The notes under the pieces: generated by a model
Told to the model about the DNA's origin: nothing
The model's input: the letters and a program-made list of their open reading frames with translations, nothing else
Database searches by the model: none
Program-made: the position numbers and the translations under genes
Shown: in pieces, positions 47,086-54,929 of the stretch
How positions within the stretch are numbered: the first letter of the stretch is position 1
How the letters are laid out: each line of letters opens with the position of its first letter
Assembly: GCF_001696535.1 (NCBI RefSeq)
Contig: NZ_MBQE01000001.1
Location: 620,001 to 684,000 of the forward strand
Reading direction: 5' to 3'
Source: Stappia indica
GTDB lineage: Bacteria > Pseudomonadota > Alphaproteobacteria > Rhizobiales > Stappiaceae
DNA: 64,000 nt

Positions 47086-47943
47086 TCAGGCGGCCGCGGC
47101 AGCGCCCTCCAGGCGCCAGGTGCCCGAGGCGACGAACGTCCGCACGATCCGGTAGATCTCCGGCGCGTAGAGCATCACCTGGGTGATGTAGGCCGAGATC
47201 GTGACGATCTCCTGCACCGTGTAGATGTAGTAGATCGTGTATTCGGTGACCGGCAGGTTCATCCCCTTGACCAGGAACAGCACCACATAGAGCCCGGCAA
47301 GGCCGGCGGTGAAAAAGGCCGCGGCACGGCGAAAGCGCGTGTAGCGGGAGCGAAGGCGCAGGTAGCTCGGCCGGCCCGTGTCCGGCAGGCGCATCAGCCG
47401 CGTGGTGATGATGCCGCTCATCAGGATCGCCAGCGCCTGGAACACGAAGAACAGGTAGCTGCCGAGCATGTGCAGGTCGTGGTCGTGGCGGAAGGTGATC
47501 TGGGTGCAGATGACCATGCCCGTGGTGCCGAGCGCCTGCATGACCAGGAACAGCGCCATCATCCGCCGCAGGCTTGCAGCGACCTTCAGCATGTGCCCGG
47601 CCCGCGCCGAGATCGCCCCGTAATAGGCATAGGCGATGGGAACCGCCGCCAGCGCGATGACCACGGCAACGGCGACGATCGCCGCCGCGAAGGGATCGCC
47701 GATATAGGGGTCGGTGATCGCCCGGCTGACGGTCGGCGCGCTCTGCTGGATATAGTCGGGATGGCGCTCGTAGAAGGTCCAGCGGGCCCAGACCATCATG
47801 TAGATCGCGGATCCGGGGATCAGCACCACCGGCAGGCTGGCCACCAGCCCGGCAAGACGGGCGAAAAGCGGTGCCCTGTCGTCGCCGCCCCGCGCGGTGC
47901 CGCCTGCGCCCTGGCGCGTATCCGTGTGCAAAGACTGTGTCAT
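47086..47943 (-). CDS. Six-TM Frag1/DRAM/Sfk1-like membrane protein
   Basis: 285-residue integral membrane protein from MTQSLHTDTRQGAGG. Six predicted membrane segments (about 38-58, 90-112, 123-145, 165-185, 205-225, 240-265). The extracytoplasmic first loop with YIQQSAPTVSRAITDPYIGDP matches the Frag1/DRAM/Sfk1 pattern of a short proline-flanked loop after TM1. Function in bacteria is unknown. The start at 47943 is preferred over an upstream frame open to 48078. Divergent from the ACP gene at 48183. Confidence 0.65.
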   Translation of the reverse strand: MTQSLHTDTRQGAGGTARGGDDRAPLFARLAGLVASLPVVLIPGSAIYMMVWARWTFYERHPDYIQQSAPTVSRAITDPYIGDPFAAAIVAVAVVIALAAVPIAYAYYGAISARAGHMLKVAASLRRMMALFLVMQALGTTGMVICTQITFRHDHDLHMLGSYLFFVFQALAILMSGIITTRLMRLPDTGRPSYLRLRSRYTRFRRAAAFFTAGLAGLYVVLFLVKGMNLPVTEYTIYYIYTVQEIVTISAYITQVMLYAPEIYRIVRTFVASGTWRLEGAAAAA

Positions 47944-48182
47944 GCGCGCCTGCCGCCTCGACCGTTTCCCGCCGCCAGACGCCACGGCCGCTGCCGTCGC
48001 CGATGGCGCAGAACGTGAATAGTGGACGCGTCCGCGCGCCGCAAGCCGCACGAGCACCTGCGGGGCAAACGGTAGCATCTCCGTATTTATTCCAATCCTC
48101 GTCCGACTTGATGCCGACGCTGAACCGGCTTAACCCTTATGGCTGCCAAAAACACACCGAAAACAACGGGTATGGGGCTGAT

Positions 48183-48455
48183 ATGGAACTGACGGCAGAG
48201 GGGTTGGATGCCGCAACGCTGGAGCGACTGCTCGAGCTGGTCGCCAGGGAAGGAATGGTCGAGCGTGAACAGCTTGTTGCCGATGCCACATTCGAGGATC
48301 TCGGCATCCAGTCGGCCGACATGGTGGTGATCCTGATGGCGATCGAGGAAGAATTCGGCGTCTACATTCCCGTCGACGGCGACCTGGCGGAGGCCCGCAC
48401 GTTGGGCGACTTCGTCAAGGTGCTGGCAGCACGGATGAAAGAAGGCGCCGCGTGA
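48183..48455 (+). CDS. Accessory acyl carrier protein
   Basis: 90-residue ACP distinct from AcpP. The phosphopantetheine serine is in EDLGIQSADMVVILMAIEEE (S44; the usual DSL is replaced by QSA), followed by FGVYIPVDGDLAEARTLGDF. The start at 48183 gives the expected length. It overlaps the KAS gene by GTGA. First gene of a five-gene overlapping cassette. It is not AcpXL, whose cluster would include fabZ, an alcohol dehydrogenase and lpxXL. Confidence 0.87.
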   Translation: MELTAEGLDAATLERLLELVAREGMVEREQLVADATFEDLGIQSADMVVILMAIEEEFGVYIPVDGDLAEARTLGDFVKVLAARMKEGAA

Positions 48456-49687
48456 CCAGCGCAACCCGGCGCGTCGTCATCACCGGCATGGGCGCGATCA
48501 CGGCGGCGGGGGCCGGCGTGGAGGCGCTGTGGGAGGCCGCGCGCGAGGGACGCAGCGGCGTCTCCGAGCTGCGCTTTCCGCGCTATCCGCGCCAGCGGGT
48601 CTCGCGCTCTGCCCATATTTCCGGCTTCGATCCGGCCGCCCATCTGAGCGAGCAGGAGCTGAAGACCACCGACCGCTTCGCCCAGCTGGCGCTGGTCGCC
48701 GCAGAGGAAGCGATGCGGCATGCCGGCCTCGACACGCAGGCCCCGCTCGGGGCCCGCTGCGGGGCGATCATCGGCTCGGGCATCGGCGGGGCCTGGACCT
48801 CCGACGACGGCCACTACAATTTCTACATGCACGACGCACGGCCCGACCTGCTGGCCATCGCCAAGGTGATGCCGAACGCGGCCGCCTCGCAGGTCAGCAT
48901 GCGCTACGGCGCGCGCGGGCCCTCGCTCGCCATTTCCAGCGCCTGCGCCTCCGGCACCCAGTCGGTCGGCTACGGCCTGCAGATGATCCGCGCCGGCATG
49001 GCCGACATGATGCTGGTCGGCGGCAGCGAGGCGCTGCTGACGCCGGCGAGCTTCCGTGCCTGGGAGGCCTTGCGGGTGATGGCGCCGCAGGCCTGCCGGC
49101 CGTTTTCCGACAAGCGCAACGGCATGGTGCTGGGCGAAGGCGCGGCCGTGCTGGTGATCGAGGAGCTGGACCACGCGCTGGCGCGCGGGGCGACGCCGCT
49201 GGCCGAAGTGGCCGGCTACGGCACCACCAGCGATGCGGGCGACCTGCTGCGCCCGACCGTCGAGGGGCCGGCCGCCGCCATGGCCGCCGCGCTGGCCGAT
49301 GCCGGCCTTGCGCCGGAAGAGATCGGCTATGTCAACGCCCACGGCACCGGCACGGTGCTGAACGACATCGCCGAGAGCGAGGCGCTGCGCCGCGTCTTCG
49401 GGGCCGGCGTCGAGACGCTGGCGGTGTCCTCCACCAAGCCGATCCACGGCCATGCCCTGGGCGCGGCGGGAGCCATCGAGCTGGCGATCACCGTGCGGGC
49501 GCTGCTCGACGACATCGCCCCGCCGACGATCAACTGGCTGGAGGCCGACCCGAAATGCCTGGCCGACCCGGTGCCCAACACCGCCCGGCCGACGCGGATC
49601 GACGCGGCGCTCAGCAATTCCTTCGCCTTCGGCGGGATCAACGCCACCATCGCCATTCGGAAGGTCCGGGCCGATGGCCGAGGCTGA
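48452..49687 (+). CDS. Accessory beta-ketoacyl-ACP synthase (KAS II-like)
   Basis: 411-residue condensing enzyme, second copy in the window. Starts GTG 48452 inside the ACP stop. Active site complete: cysteine in SSACASGTQ (C165), histidines in VNAHGTGTVLND (H297) and KPIHGHALGAAG (H334) with lysine K329. The sequence VAGYGTTSDAGDLLRP and the broad divergence from FabF at 12295 suggest a special substrate. The hotdog gene starts inside its 3' end (14-base overlap). It needs ketoreductase and enoylreductase from elsewhere, as neither is in the cassette. Confidence 0.9.
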   Translation: MTSATRRVVITGMGAITAAGAGVEALWEAAREGRSGVSELRFPRYPRQRVSRSAHISGFDPAAHLSEQELKTTDRFAQLALVAAEEAMRHAGLDTQAPLGARCGAIIGSGIGGAWTSDDGHYNFYMHDARPDLLAIAKVMPNAAASQVSMRYGARGPSLAISSACASGTQSVGYGLQMIRAGMADMMLVGGSEALLTPASFRAWEALRVMAPQACRPFSDKRNGMVLGEGAAVLVIEELDHALARGATPLAEVAGYGTTSDAGDLLRPTVEGPAAAMAAALADAGLAPEEIGYVNAHGTGTVLNDIAESEALRRVFGAGVETLAVSSTKPIHGHALGAAGAIELAITVRALLDDIAPPTINWLEADPKCLADPVPNTARPTRIDAALSNSFAFGGINATIAIRKVRADGRG

Positions 49688-50078
49688 GTGGACCCGCATC
49701 GCCACACTCGACCTGTCGACGTCGCGCGCGCAGGTGGCAGCCTTCGCCGCCGCCCTCGCCGCCTCTGCCGACCCGGTGCCGGCGACCTATGCCTTCACCG
49801 TCTTCTCCCATCCCGACGTGATGGCGACGGTGGCGGGGCTCGCCACTGAGCGCGCCGCCGTGCTGGTGCACCAGGCACAGGACTTCGTCTATCACGGCAC
49901 GCTGGAGGCGGACCGGCACTACACCGTCCTCGTCGACTGGAAGCCGCATGAGGGACGGCCCGACCGCATCACCCTGCGCGGACGGGTGCAGCACCTGCGG
50001 GGCGAGGCATGCGAGACGCCGCTGCAGGAGTTCCGCGCCGAGATCGTGCTGTTCGAGAACCGGCAGGAGACGCCATGA
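49674..50078 (+). CDS. MaoC-N-like hotdog protein, non-catalytic dehydratase subunit
   Basis: 134 residues with a hotdog-type pattern resembling the FAS1/MaoC dehydratase N-domain: TYAFTVFSHPDVMAT, then VLVHQAQDFVYHGTLEADRHYTVLV. It has no GD-x-NP-x-H catalytic motif, so it likely pairs with the next gene as the structural half of a heterodimeric 3-hydroxyacyl dehydratase, as in mycobacterial HadA/HadB. That pairing is inference. Starts 14 bases inside the KAS gene and its stop overlaps the next ATG. Confidence 0.7.
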   Translation: MAEAEWTRIATLDLSTSRAQVAAFAAALAASADPVPATYAFTVFSHPDVMATVAGLATERAAVLVHQAQDFVYHGTLEADRHYTVLVDWKPHEGRPDRITLRGRVQHLRGEACETPLQEFRAEIVLFENRQETP

Positions 50079-50491
50079 GCTCGCTCGCCGTCGGCCATCG
50101 CTTCGCCGACACGCCGCTCGCGATCCTCTCGGCGCAGGACGTTGCCGCCTATGCGGAGGCCTCCGGCGACCACAACCCGATCCACCTGGACGAGCAGGCC
50201 GCACGGGCAGCCGGCCTGCCCGGCACCATCGTCCACGGCATGCTGATCATGGGCCGGCTGGAGGGCGCGATCCGCAGCTGGCTGCCGCAGGCCCGCCTCG
50301 CGCGCCTCTCCACCCGCTTCGTCAAGCCGCTGGCGGTGGGCGACGGCATCGCCATCGGCGGGCGCGTCGTCCGCGTCCGGCCGCTGGAGGACGGCGGCAG
50401 CGAGTTGCTGCTGCGCCTGACCATCGCCAATGGCGACGGCGCGCCGGTCTGCATCGGCGAAGCGGCGCTGCATCTGGACGCGGAGGCGTGA
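50075..50491 (+). CDS. MaoC-like (R)-3-hydroxyacyl dehydratase, catalytic subunit
   Basis: 138-residue hotdog-fold hydratase/dehydratase beginning MSSLAVGHRFADTP. The hydratase-2 motif is complete: YAEASGDHNPIHLDEQAA with catalytic D32 and H37. GTIVHGMLIMGRLEG follows as in other family members. Overlaps the preceding gene (ATGA). It would dehydrate 3-hydroxyacyl-ACP made after condensation by the neighbouring KAS and reduction by a FabG-type enzyme. Confidence 0.88.
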   Translation: MSSLAVGHRFADTPLAILSAQDVAAYAEASGDHNPIHLDEQAARAAGLPGTIVHGMLIMGRLEGAIRSWLPQARLARLSTRFVKPLAVGDGIAIGGRVVRVRPLEDGGSELLLRLTIANGDGAPVCIGEAALHLDAEA

Positions 50492-50495
50492 GGCG

Positions 50496-51044
50496 ATGCC
50501 CGTCGCCATCACGCTGACCGTCGACGAGGAAGGTGCGGGCGCGGTCCGCGAAATGTGGACGCGGCTCGCCGAGGCCGGGCTGGAGAGCACCGCCCGCAAC
50601 TTCGCCTATCGCCCGCATGTGACGCTGGCCGTGCTGAACGAGGACGAGACGGAAGGCCGTGTCGAGGAGTTCGCCTGCGCGGCGGCCCGCGAGTTGGGCG
50701 GGCAGACCCCGCCGCTGCGCCTGACGCTGGCGAGCCTTGCGGTGTTTCCCGGGCACCCGGCGGTGCTCTTCGCCGCGCCGAAGCCGACGCGGACGCTGCT
50801 CGACCTGCAGGCCGCCCTGTGCGCGCGGGCCGAGGCAGAGGGCCTCGGCGCCCACCTGACCCCGCATACGCGGGCCGAGGCCTTCGTGCCGCATGTGACG
50901 CTGTGCGAGGCTGTCGAGGATGTCGGCGCGGCCTTGGGCGCGCTTGCCGGGACCGAATGGCCGCTGCGCCTCAGCCTGTCGTCGCTGGATGTGGTGCGGT
51001 TTCACCCGGCCACGGTGCTGGAGAGCGTCCCGCTGACCGGCTGA
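50496..51044 (+). CDS. 2H phosphoesterase (2'-5' RNA ligase superfamily)
   Basis: 182 residues with two HxT motifs, RPHVTLAVLNED (N-half) and VPHVTLCEAVED (C-half), the signature of the 2H phosphoesterase fold (LigT, cyclic phosphodiesterases). Substrate unknown; could act on RNA or nucleotide 2',3'-cyclic ends, and in this cluster on a phosphopantetheine- or ADP-ribose-type phosphodiester, which is only speculation. Four bases after the MaoC stop, so it belongs to the same transcript. The start at 50496 is the first good ATG of the frame. Confidence 0.8.
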   Translation: MPVAITLTVDEEGAGAVREMWTRLAEAGLESTARNFAYRPHVTLAVLNEDETEGRVEEFACAAARELGGQTPPLRLTLASLAVFPGHPAVLFAAPKPTRTLLDLQAALCARAEAEGLGAHLTPHTRAEAFVPHVTLCEAVEDVGAALGALAGTEWPLRLSLSSLDVVRFHPATVLESVPLTG

Positions 51045-51047
51045 GCC

Positions 51048-51569
51048 TTACGCGTCCTCGGGGACGGGTGCGAGCGCGGCATCCGCCCAGCCGGCGATCG
51101 CATCGACCTCGGCCGGCAGCCGGGTCGCCATGTCGCCGCAGAACTCCAGGAACTTCGGCAGGTTGAGGCCGTTGACGCCGACGATCACCGCCATGTCGGC
51201 GGCCAGCGCCTCGGCGATCACGTCGCGAAAGCCCCTGCCCTCGGCTTCCTGCTTGCCGAACTTGTTGACCATCAGCACATCGCCGCCGGAGGCGAGCCGC
51301 GCGGCGGTCTCGCCCACCGCCTGCTCAAGCCCCTGCGGGTCGAGCCGGCAGCCGCGCGACTGGGTTCCCAGCGTCTGCGAGATGCGGATCAACGGGCCGT
51401 CGGGCAGCACCTTGACGTCCATGTCGCAGGGACGGTCGTCGGCGCAGGCGGAATTGATCTGCACGACGCCGAGAACCCGCAGGCCCTGCCCTTCCAGCCG
51501 CTCGGCGACCCGGGCGAGCACGAGGTCCATGTCGCCGCGTCCGGGCGAAGTCGTGTAGGCCAGTTTCAT
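51048..51569 (-). CDS. DUF2478 protein
   Basis: 173-residue protein of the DUF2478 family (NTPase-like, THEP1-related by fold). Starts MKLAYTTSPGRGDMDLVLA and has DMDVKVLPDGPLIRIS, SRGCRLDPQGLEQAVGE and LMVNKFGKQEAEGRGF, all of which match the family pattern. Members often occur beside molybdenum transport or molybdoenzyme genes; no such genes are here. Function unknown. Convergent with the 2H phosphoesterase gene, 3 bases apart. Confidence 0.78.
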   Translation of the reverse strand: MKLAYTTSPGRGDMDLVLARVAERLEGQGLRVLGVVQINSACADDRPCDMDVKVLPDGPLIRISQTLGTQSRGCRLDPQGLEQAVGETAARLASGGDVLMVNKFGKQEAEGRGFRDVIAEALAADMAVIVGVNGLNLPKFLEFCGDMATRLPAEVDAIAGWADAALAPVPEDA

Positions 51570-51708
51570 CGCAGGTTCCGCTCACCAGTCACAGGCTGTC
51601 AATCCGCGAAAAGGCGGATCCCCTTGCAAGCGACAGGTATCGCAGACCTTGGCCGGCCAAGGCAAGGGCGCCGGCGTCGCAGCCGGTTTGCAGGTCTTCG
51701 AGATATCA

Positions 51709-51726
51709 TTCAACTTTTCGGTTGAC
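51709..51726. promoter_or_regulatory. ArsR operator half 1: TTCAAC-N6-GTTGA
   Basis: TTCAACTTTTCGGTTGAC, an inverted repeat 40 bp upstream (centre to centre) of a second copy that overlaps the arsR-type start codon. Both share TTCAAC-N6-GTTGA. Confidence 0.7.
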
Positions 51727-51748
51727 TCATTCGTCCGGGCAGCGTTTA

Positions 51749-51766
51749 TTCAACCTCATGGTTGAA
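51749..51766. promoter_or_regulatory. ArsR operator half 2: TTCAACC-N4-GGTTGAA over the start codon
   Basis: TTCAACCTCATGGTTGAA is a perfect 18-bp inverted repeat; the start ATG of the regulator lies inside the loop (51758-51760), so bound regulator would block its own transcription or translation start. Confidence 0.75.
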
Positions 51767-52126
51767 CAAGAAACACAGCGGCTCGACGCCATCTTCCAAG
51801 CCCTCGGCGATGCCACCCGCCGGCAGATGCTCCTCGCCCTTTCCGAGGGCGCGCGCAGCGTCAGCCAGCTCGCCGAGCCCTTCGACATGTCGCTGGCGGC
51901 GGCCTCCAAGCACGTCAAGGTGCTGGAAAAGGCCGGCCTGATCCGACGCGAGGTGCGCTGGCGCACCCATACCTGCCGACTGGAACCGGGGCCGCTGGCC
52001 AGCGCCCACGACTGGCTCGGCTTCTACGAGCGCTTCTGGACCGATCGTCTCGATGTGCTCGACGCCCTGCTGCGCGAGGAAAACGCCAACAGGAAGAAAA
52101 CCCCCAAGGAAGGAGACAAGACATGA
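51758..52126 (+). CDS. ArsR-family transcriptional regulator
   Basis: 122-residue winged-helix repressor: LDAIFQALGDATRRQMLLAL, then SVSQLAEPFDMSLAAASKHVKVLEKAGL (recognition helix) and RREVRWRTHTCRLEPG (wing). This is the group that pairs with SRPBCC/AHSA1 proteins and ends ..FYERFWTDRLDVLDALL. There is no obvious metal-binding CVC motif. Start at 51758 sits inside a perfect palindrome, evidence of autoregulation. Stop overlaps the SRPBCC gene (ATGA). Confidence 0.92.
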   Translation: MVEQETQRLDAIFQALGDATRRQMLLALSEGARSVSQLAEPFDMSLAAASKHVKVLEKAGLIRREVRWRTHTCRLEPGPLASAHDWLGFYERFWTDRLDVLDALLREENANRKKTPKEGDKT

Positions 52127-52653
52127 CCATCATGGAAAAACCCGGTGCCCACGGCACGCTGATCGCCCCGGACACGCTGGAGATCCGCCGCGTGCTGCCC
52201 GCCCCGCCCGAGCGGGTCTGGGCCTGGCTCACCGATGGCGAGCTGCGCAGGAAGTGGCTGGCCGCCGGCGAGATGACCCTGGTGCCCGGCGCCGAATGCG
52301 AGCTGGTCTGGCGCAACGACGAGCTGACCGACCCGCCCGGTACGCGGCCCGGCGATATCGGCGACGAGAACCGCATGACCTGCCGGGTGATCGCCGTCGA
52401 CCCGCCGCGCAGCCTGTCCATCACCTGGGGCAAGGCCAGCGACGTGACCTTCACCCTCGCCCCGCGCGGCGAAGGCACGCTGCTCACCATCGTCCATGCC
52501 CGCCTGCCGGACCGGGCCTCGCTGCTCGGCGTCAGCGCCGGCTGGCACGCCCATCTCGGCGTGCTGGTTTCCCTGGTGGAGGGCAGCAAGCCCGCCCCCT
52601 TCTGGGACGCGTTCACCGCGCTGCGGACGGACTACGACCAGCGCCTGCCCTAA
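52123..52653 (+). CDS. SRPBCC/AHSA1-family protein
   Basis: 176-residue ligand-binding helix-grip protein of the AHSA1 (activator of Hsp90 ATPase homologue 1) group. LEIRRVLPAPPERVWAWLTDGELRRKWL is the typical opening and CRVIAVDPPRSLSITWG follows. Paired with an ArsR regulator in an overlapping two-gene unit, a very common arrangement; ligand unknown. Confidence 0.88.
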   Translation: MTIMEKPGAHGTLIAPDTLEIRRVLPAPPERVWAWLTDGELRRKWLAAGEMTLVPGAECELVWRNDELTDPPGTRPGDIGDENRMTCRVIAVDPPRSLSITWGKASDVTFTLAPRGEGTLLTIVHARLPDRASLLGVSAGWHAHLGVLVSLVEGSKPAPFWDAFTALRTDYDQRLP

Positions 52654-52683
52654 GCACGCATACGAGGAAAGGCAAAGCCAATC

Positions 52684-52710
52684 GGCCGGCGGGGGAGACC
52701 CTCGCCGGCC
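52684..52710. other. Hairpin downstream of the SRPBCC gene
   Basis: GGCCGGCG and CGCCGGCC around GGGGAGACCCT, 30 bases after the SRPBCC stop. No long T-run, so attenuator or terminator function is uncertain. Confidence 0.4.
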
Positions 52711-52860
52711 CCCTTGTTCGCACAGGCGAATCTTCCCTTACGACAACCTGCAATCGACCTTCCCGAGACTTGACACCCCCTGCGTTCTCGCGCCCCATCG
52801 CCTTACGGTTGCAGGGGCGGGAATCGGCCCTGCGGAAGCCGGAAGAAAAGGGAGGCTGTC

Positions 52861-54171
52861 ATGTTGCGTGCACTTTCACGTCCCGCCGTCGTGCTGATGG
52901 ATCGCTATCTGCCCGACCCGTTCATCTTCGTGCTGCTGCTGACCATCGTCGCGGCCGCTGCCGCCATGCTGTTCGAGGGCGCCGGCCCGATTGCCGTGGT
53001 GCAGATGTGGGGCGACGGGTTCTGGGGGCTTCTCGCCTTCTCCATGCAGATGCTGCTGATCCTGGTGACCGGCTACATCCTCGCCTCCTCGCCGCCGGTG
53101 AAGAAGTTCCTGGCGCTGCTGGCCGGCCTTGCCGGCTCGCCGGGCTCCGCCATCGTGCTGGTTTCGGTGGTGTCGCTGATCGCCTCCTGGGTCAACTGGG
53201 GCTTCGGCCTCGTCGTCGGCGCGCTGTTCGCCCGCGAGCTTGCCCGCCAGATCCGCGTCGACTACCGCCTGCTCATCGCCGCCGCCTATTCCGGCTTCGT
53301 GATCTGGCACGGCGGCCTGGCCGGCTCGATCCCGCTGACCATCGCCACGCCCGGCCACTTCACCGAGGCGCAGATCGGCGTCATCGGCACCGGCGAGACG
53401 ATCTTCGCCAGCTTCAACCTGATCATCGTCGCCATTCTCTTCGTGGTCATTCCGCTGGTGAACTGGCTGATGGTGCCGCGCGAGGACGAGAGCGTCTACG
53501 TGACCGCCGAGCAGCTGGGCAACGACGAGCGCGAGGCCTTCGTGCCGATCCGCCCGGCCGAGCACCTGGAAAACAGCCGGCTGCTGATGTGGGTGGTCGG
53601 CCTTGCCGGCCTCGTCTTCCTGGCGCACTACTTCTTCGTGCGCGGCGCCGGGCTCAACCTCAACATCGTCAACTTCCTGTTCCTGATGCTGGGCATCGTG
53701 CTGCACGGCACCGCCCGCAACCTGCTCGACGCGCTGCAGGAAGCGGTGAAGGGCGGCGCCGGCATCGTCATCCAGTTCCCGTTCTATGCGGGTATCATGG
53801 CGATCATGACCCAGTCCGGCCTGGCGCAGAGCATGTCGGAGTGGTTCGTCTCGATCTCCTCCGCCGCCACCCTGCCCTTCTGGACCTTCATCAGCGCCGG
53901 CATCGTCAACCTGTTCGTGCCCTCGGGCGGCGGCCAGTGGGCGGTGCAGGCGCCGGTCATGCTGCCGGCGGCCGAGGCGCTCGGCGCAGATATCGCCCGC
54001 GTTGCGATGGCGGTCGCCTGGGGCGATGCCTGGACCAACCTGCTGCAGCCGTTCTGGGCGCTGCCCATGCTCGGCATTGCCGGGCTGAAGGCCAAGGACA
54101 TCATGGGCTTCTGCCTGATCCACCTGGTCATCACCGGCGTTATCATCGGGACGCTGCTGGTCGTCCTGTAA
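52861..54171 (+). CDS. Short-chain fatty acid transporter, AtoE/TIGR00366 family
   Basis: 436-residue integral membrane transporter of the AtoE family, predicted to import acetoacetate or short-chain acids. It starts MLRALSRPAVVLMDRYLPDPFIFVLLL, the family opening, with about 12 hydrophobic segments and the conserved VNWGFGLVVGALFARELARQ, NLFVPSGGGQWAVQAPVM and WGDAWTNLLQPFWALP. Upstream 207 bases hold TTGACA at 52770-52775 as a possible -35. Independent gene with its own terminator at 54190. Confidence 0.88.
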   Translation: MLRALSRPAVVLMDRYLPDPFIFVLLLTIVAAAAAMLFEGAGPIAVVQMWGDGFWGLLAFSMQMLLILVTGYILASSPPVKKFLALLAGLAGSPGSAIVLVSVVSLIASWVNWGFGLVVGALFARELARQIRVDYRLLIAAAYSGFVIWHGGLAGSIPLTIATPGHFTEAQIGVIGTGETIFASFNLIIVAILFVVIPLVNWLMVPREDESVYVTAEQLGNDEREAFVPIRPAEHLENSRLLMWVVGLAGLVFLAHYFFVRGAGLNLNIVNFLFLMLGIVLHGTARNLLDALQEAVKGGAGIVIQFPFYAGIMAIMTQSGLAQSMSEWFVSISSAATLPFWTFISAGIVNLFVPSGGGQWAVQAPVMLPAAEALGADIARVAMAVAWGDAWTNLLQPFWALPMLGIAGLKAKDIMGFCLIHLVITGVIIGTLLVVL

Positions 54172-54189
54172 GGACGGCGCGCCCGCATG

Positions 54190-54222
54190 CCGGCCGGACC
54201 GACAATGGCCCGGCCGGTTTTT
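54190..54222 (+). terminator. Terminator of the AtoE-like gene
   Basis: CCGGCCGG and CCGGCCGG pair across a 12-base loop and end in TTTTT. Confidence 0.82.
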
Positions 54223-54250
54223 CGCAAGTGAACCAGTGAGGGAGGAAGAC

Positions 54251-54643
54251 ATGCTCAGCCATGTGATGGTGGGAACCAACGACATCGAGCGCGCCAAGCG
54301 CTTCTACGACGCGGTGCTGGGGCTGCTGGGCGCCGGCGAACCGGCGCGCAACCAGAACGCCTCGGGCCAGACCCGCCTGTTCTACCGCCACGACGGCAGC
54401 ACCTTCGCCGTCACCGAGCCGCTCGACGGCCAGGAGGCGGTGCCCGCCAATGGCGGCACCATCGGCTTCAAGTGCAACTCGCCGGAACAGGTGCAGGAAT
54501 TCCACGACGTCGCCGTGGCCCATGGCGGCACCTCGGTCGAAGGCGCGCCCGGCCCGCGCACCGGCCCGATGGGGACGCTCTACCTCGGCTATGTGCGCGA
54601 CCCGGACGGCAACAAGCTCTGCGCCCTCCACCGCCCGGCCTGA
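54251..54643 (+). CDS. VOC-family (glyoxalase-like) protein
   Basis: 130-residue vicinal-oxygen-chelate protein from MLSHVMVGTNDIERAKRFYDAVL. beta-alpha-beta modules cover residues 3-55 and 70-130, and the family tail YVRDPDGNKLCALH is present. H4 and the acidic/histidine positions could bind a metal. The GAGG five bases upstream supports ATG 54251 over the upstream GTG at 54236. Substrate unknown. A G/C hairpin (54654-54682) follows without a T-run. Confidence 0.88.
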   Translation: MLSHVMVGTNDIERAKRFYDAVLGLLGAGEPARNQNASGQTRLFYRHDGSTFAVTEPLDGQEAVPANGGTIGFKCNSPEQVQEFHDVAVAHGGTSVEGAPGPRTGPMGTLYLGYVRDPDGNKLCALHRPA

Positions 54644-54929
54644 CAGGACGACACCCCCGCTGCCGCCAACGGCGGCGGGGGAGTAATAATGTCCCGAGAC
54701 GGAATCGCCTGACAATGCCCCGCCTGAGAGGGGGTGGCCATGCTACGTTAGAGCGGGTTTGATGGTGTCGCTGAGAATCTCAAATCCGAGAACCAACGAC
54801 AATGACCAGAAAGGACGGCAGCGCGGCTTGTCTATCCACTGGGTATGGTTTTAGCAATATAAACCTTGATCCCGTCACGAGAAATTCGTTCGACTAAAGC
54901 AAGTTTTTCAAATTACTTCGCGCCGATGA
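54644..54929. other. Transition from GC-rich backbone to AT-rich island
   Basis: A hairpin CCCCCGCTGCCGCC / GGCGGCGGGGG (54654-54682) is followed by sequence that loses the GC bias from about 54760. No gene is evident. The last 80 bases are AT-rich and probably hold the promoter of the next gene. Confidence 0.5.
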
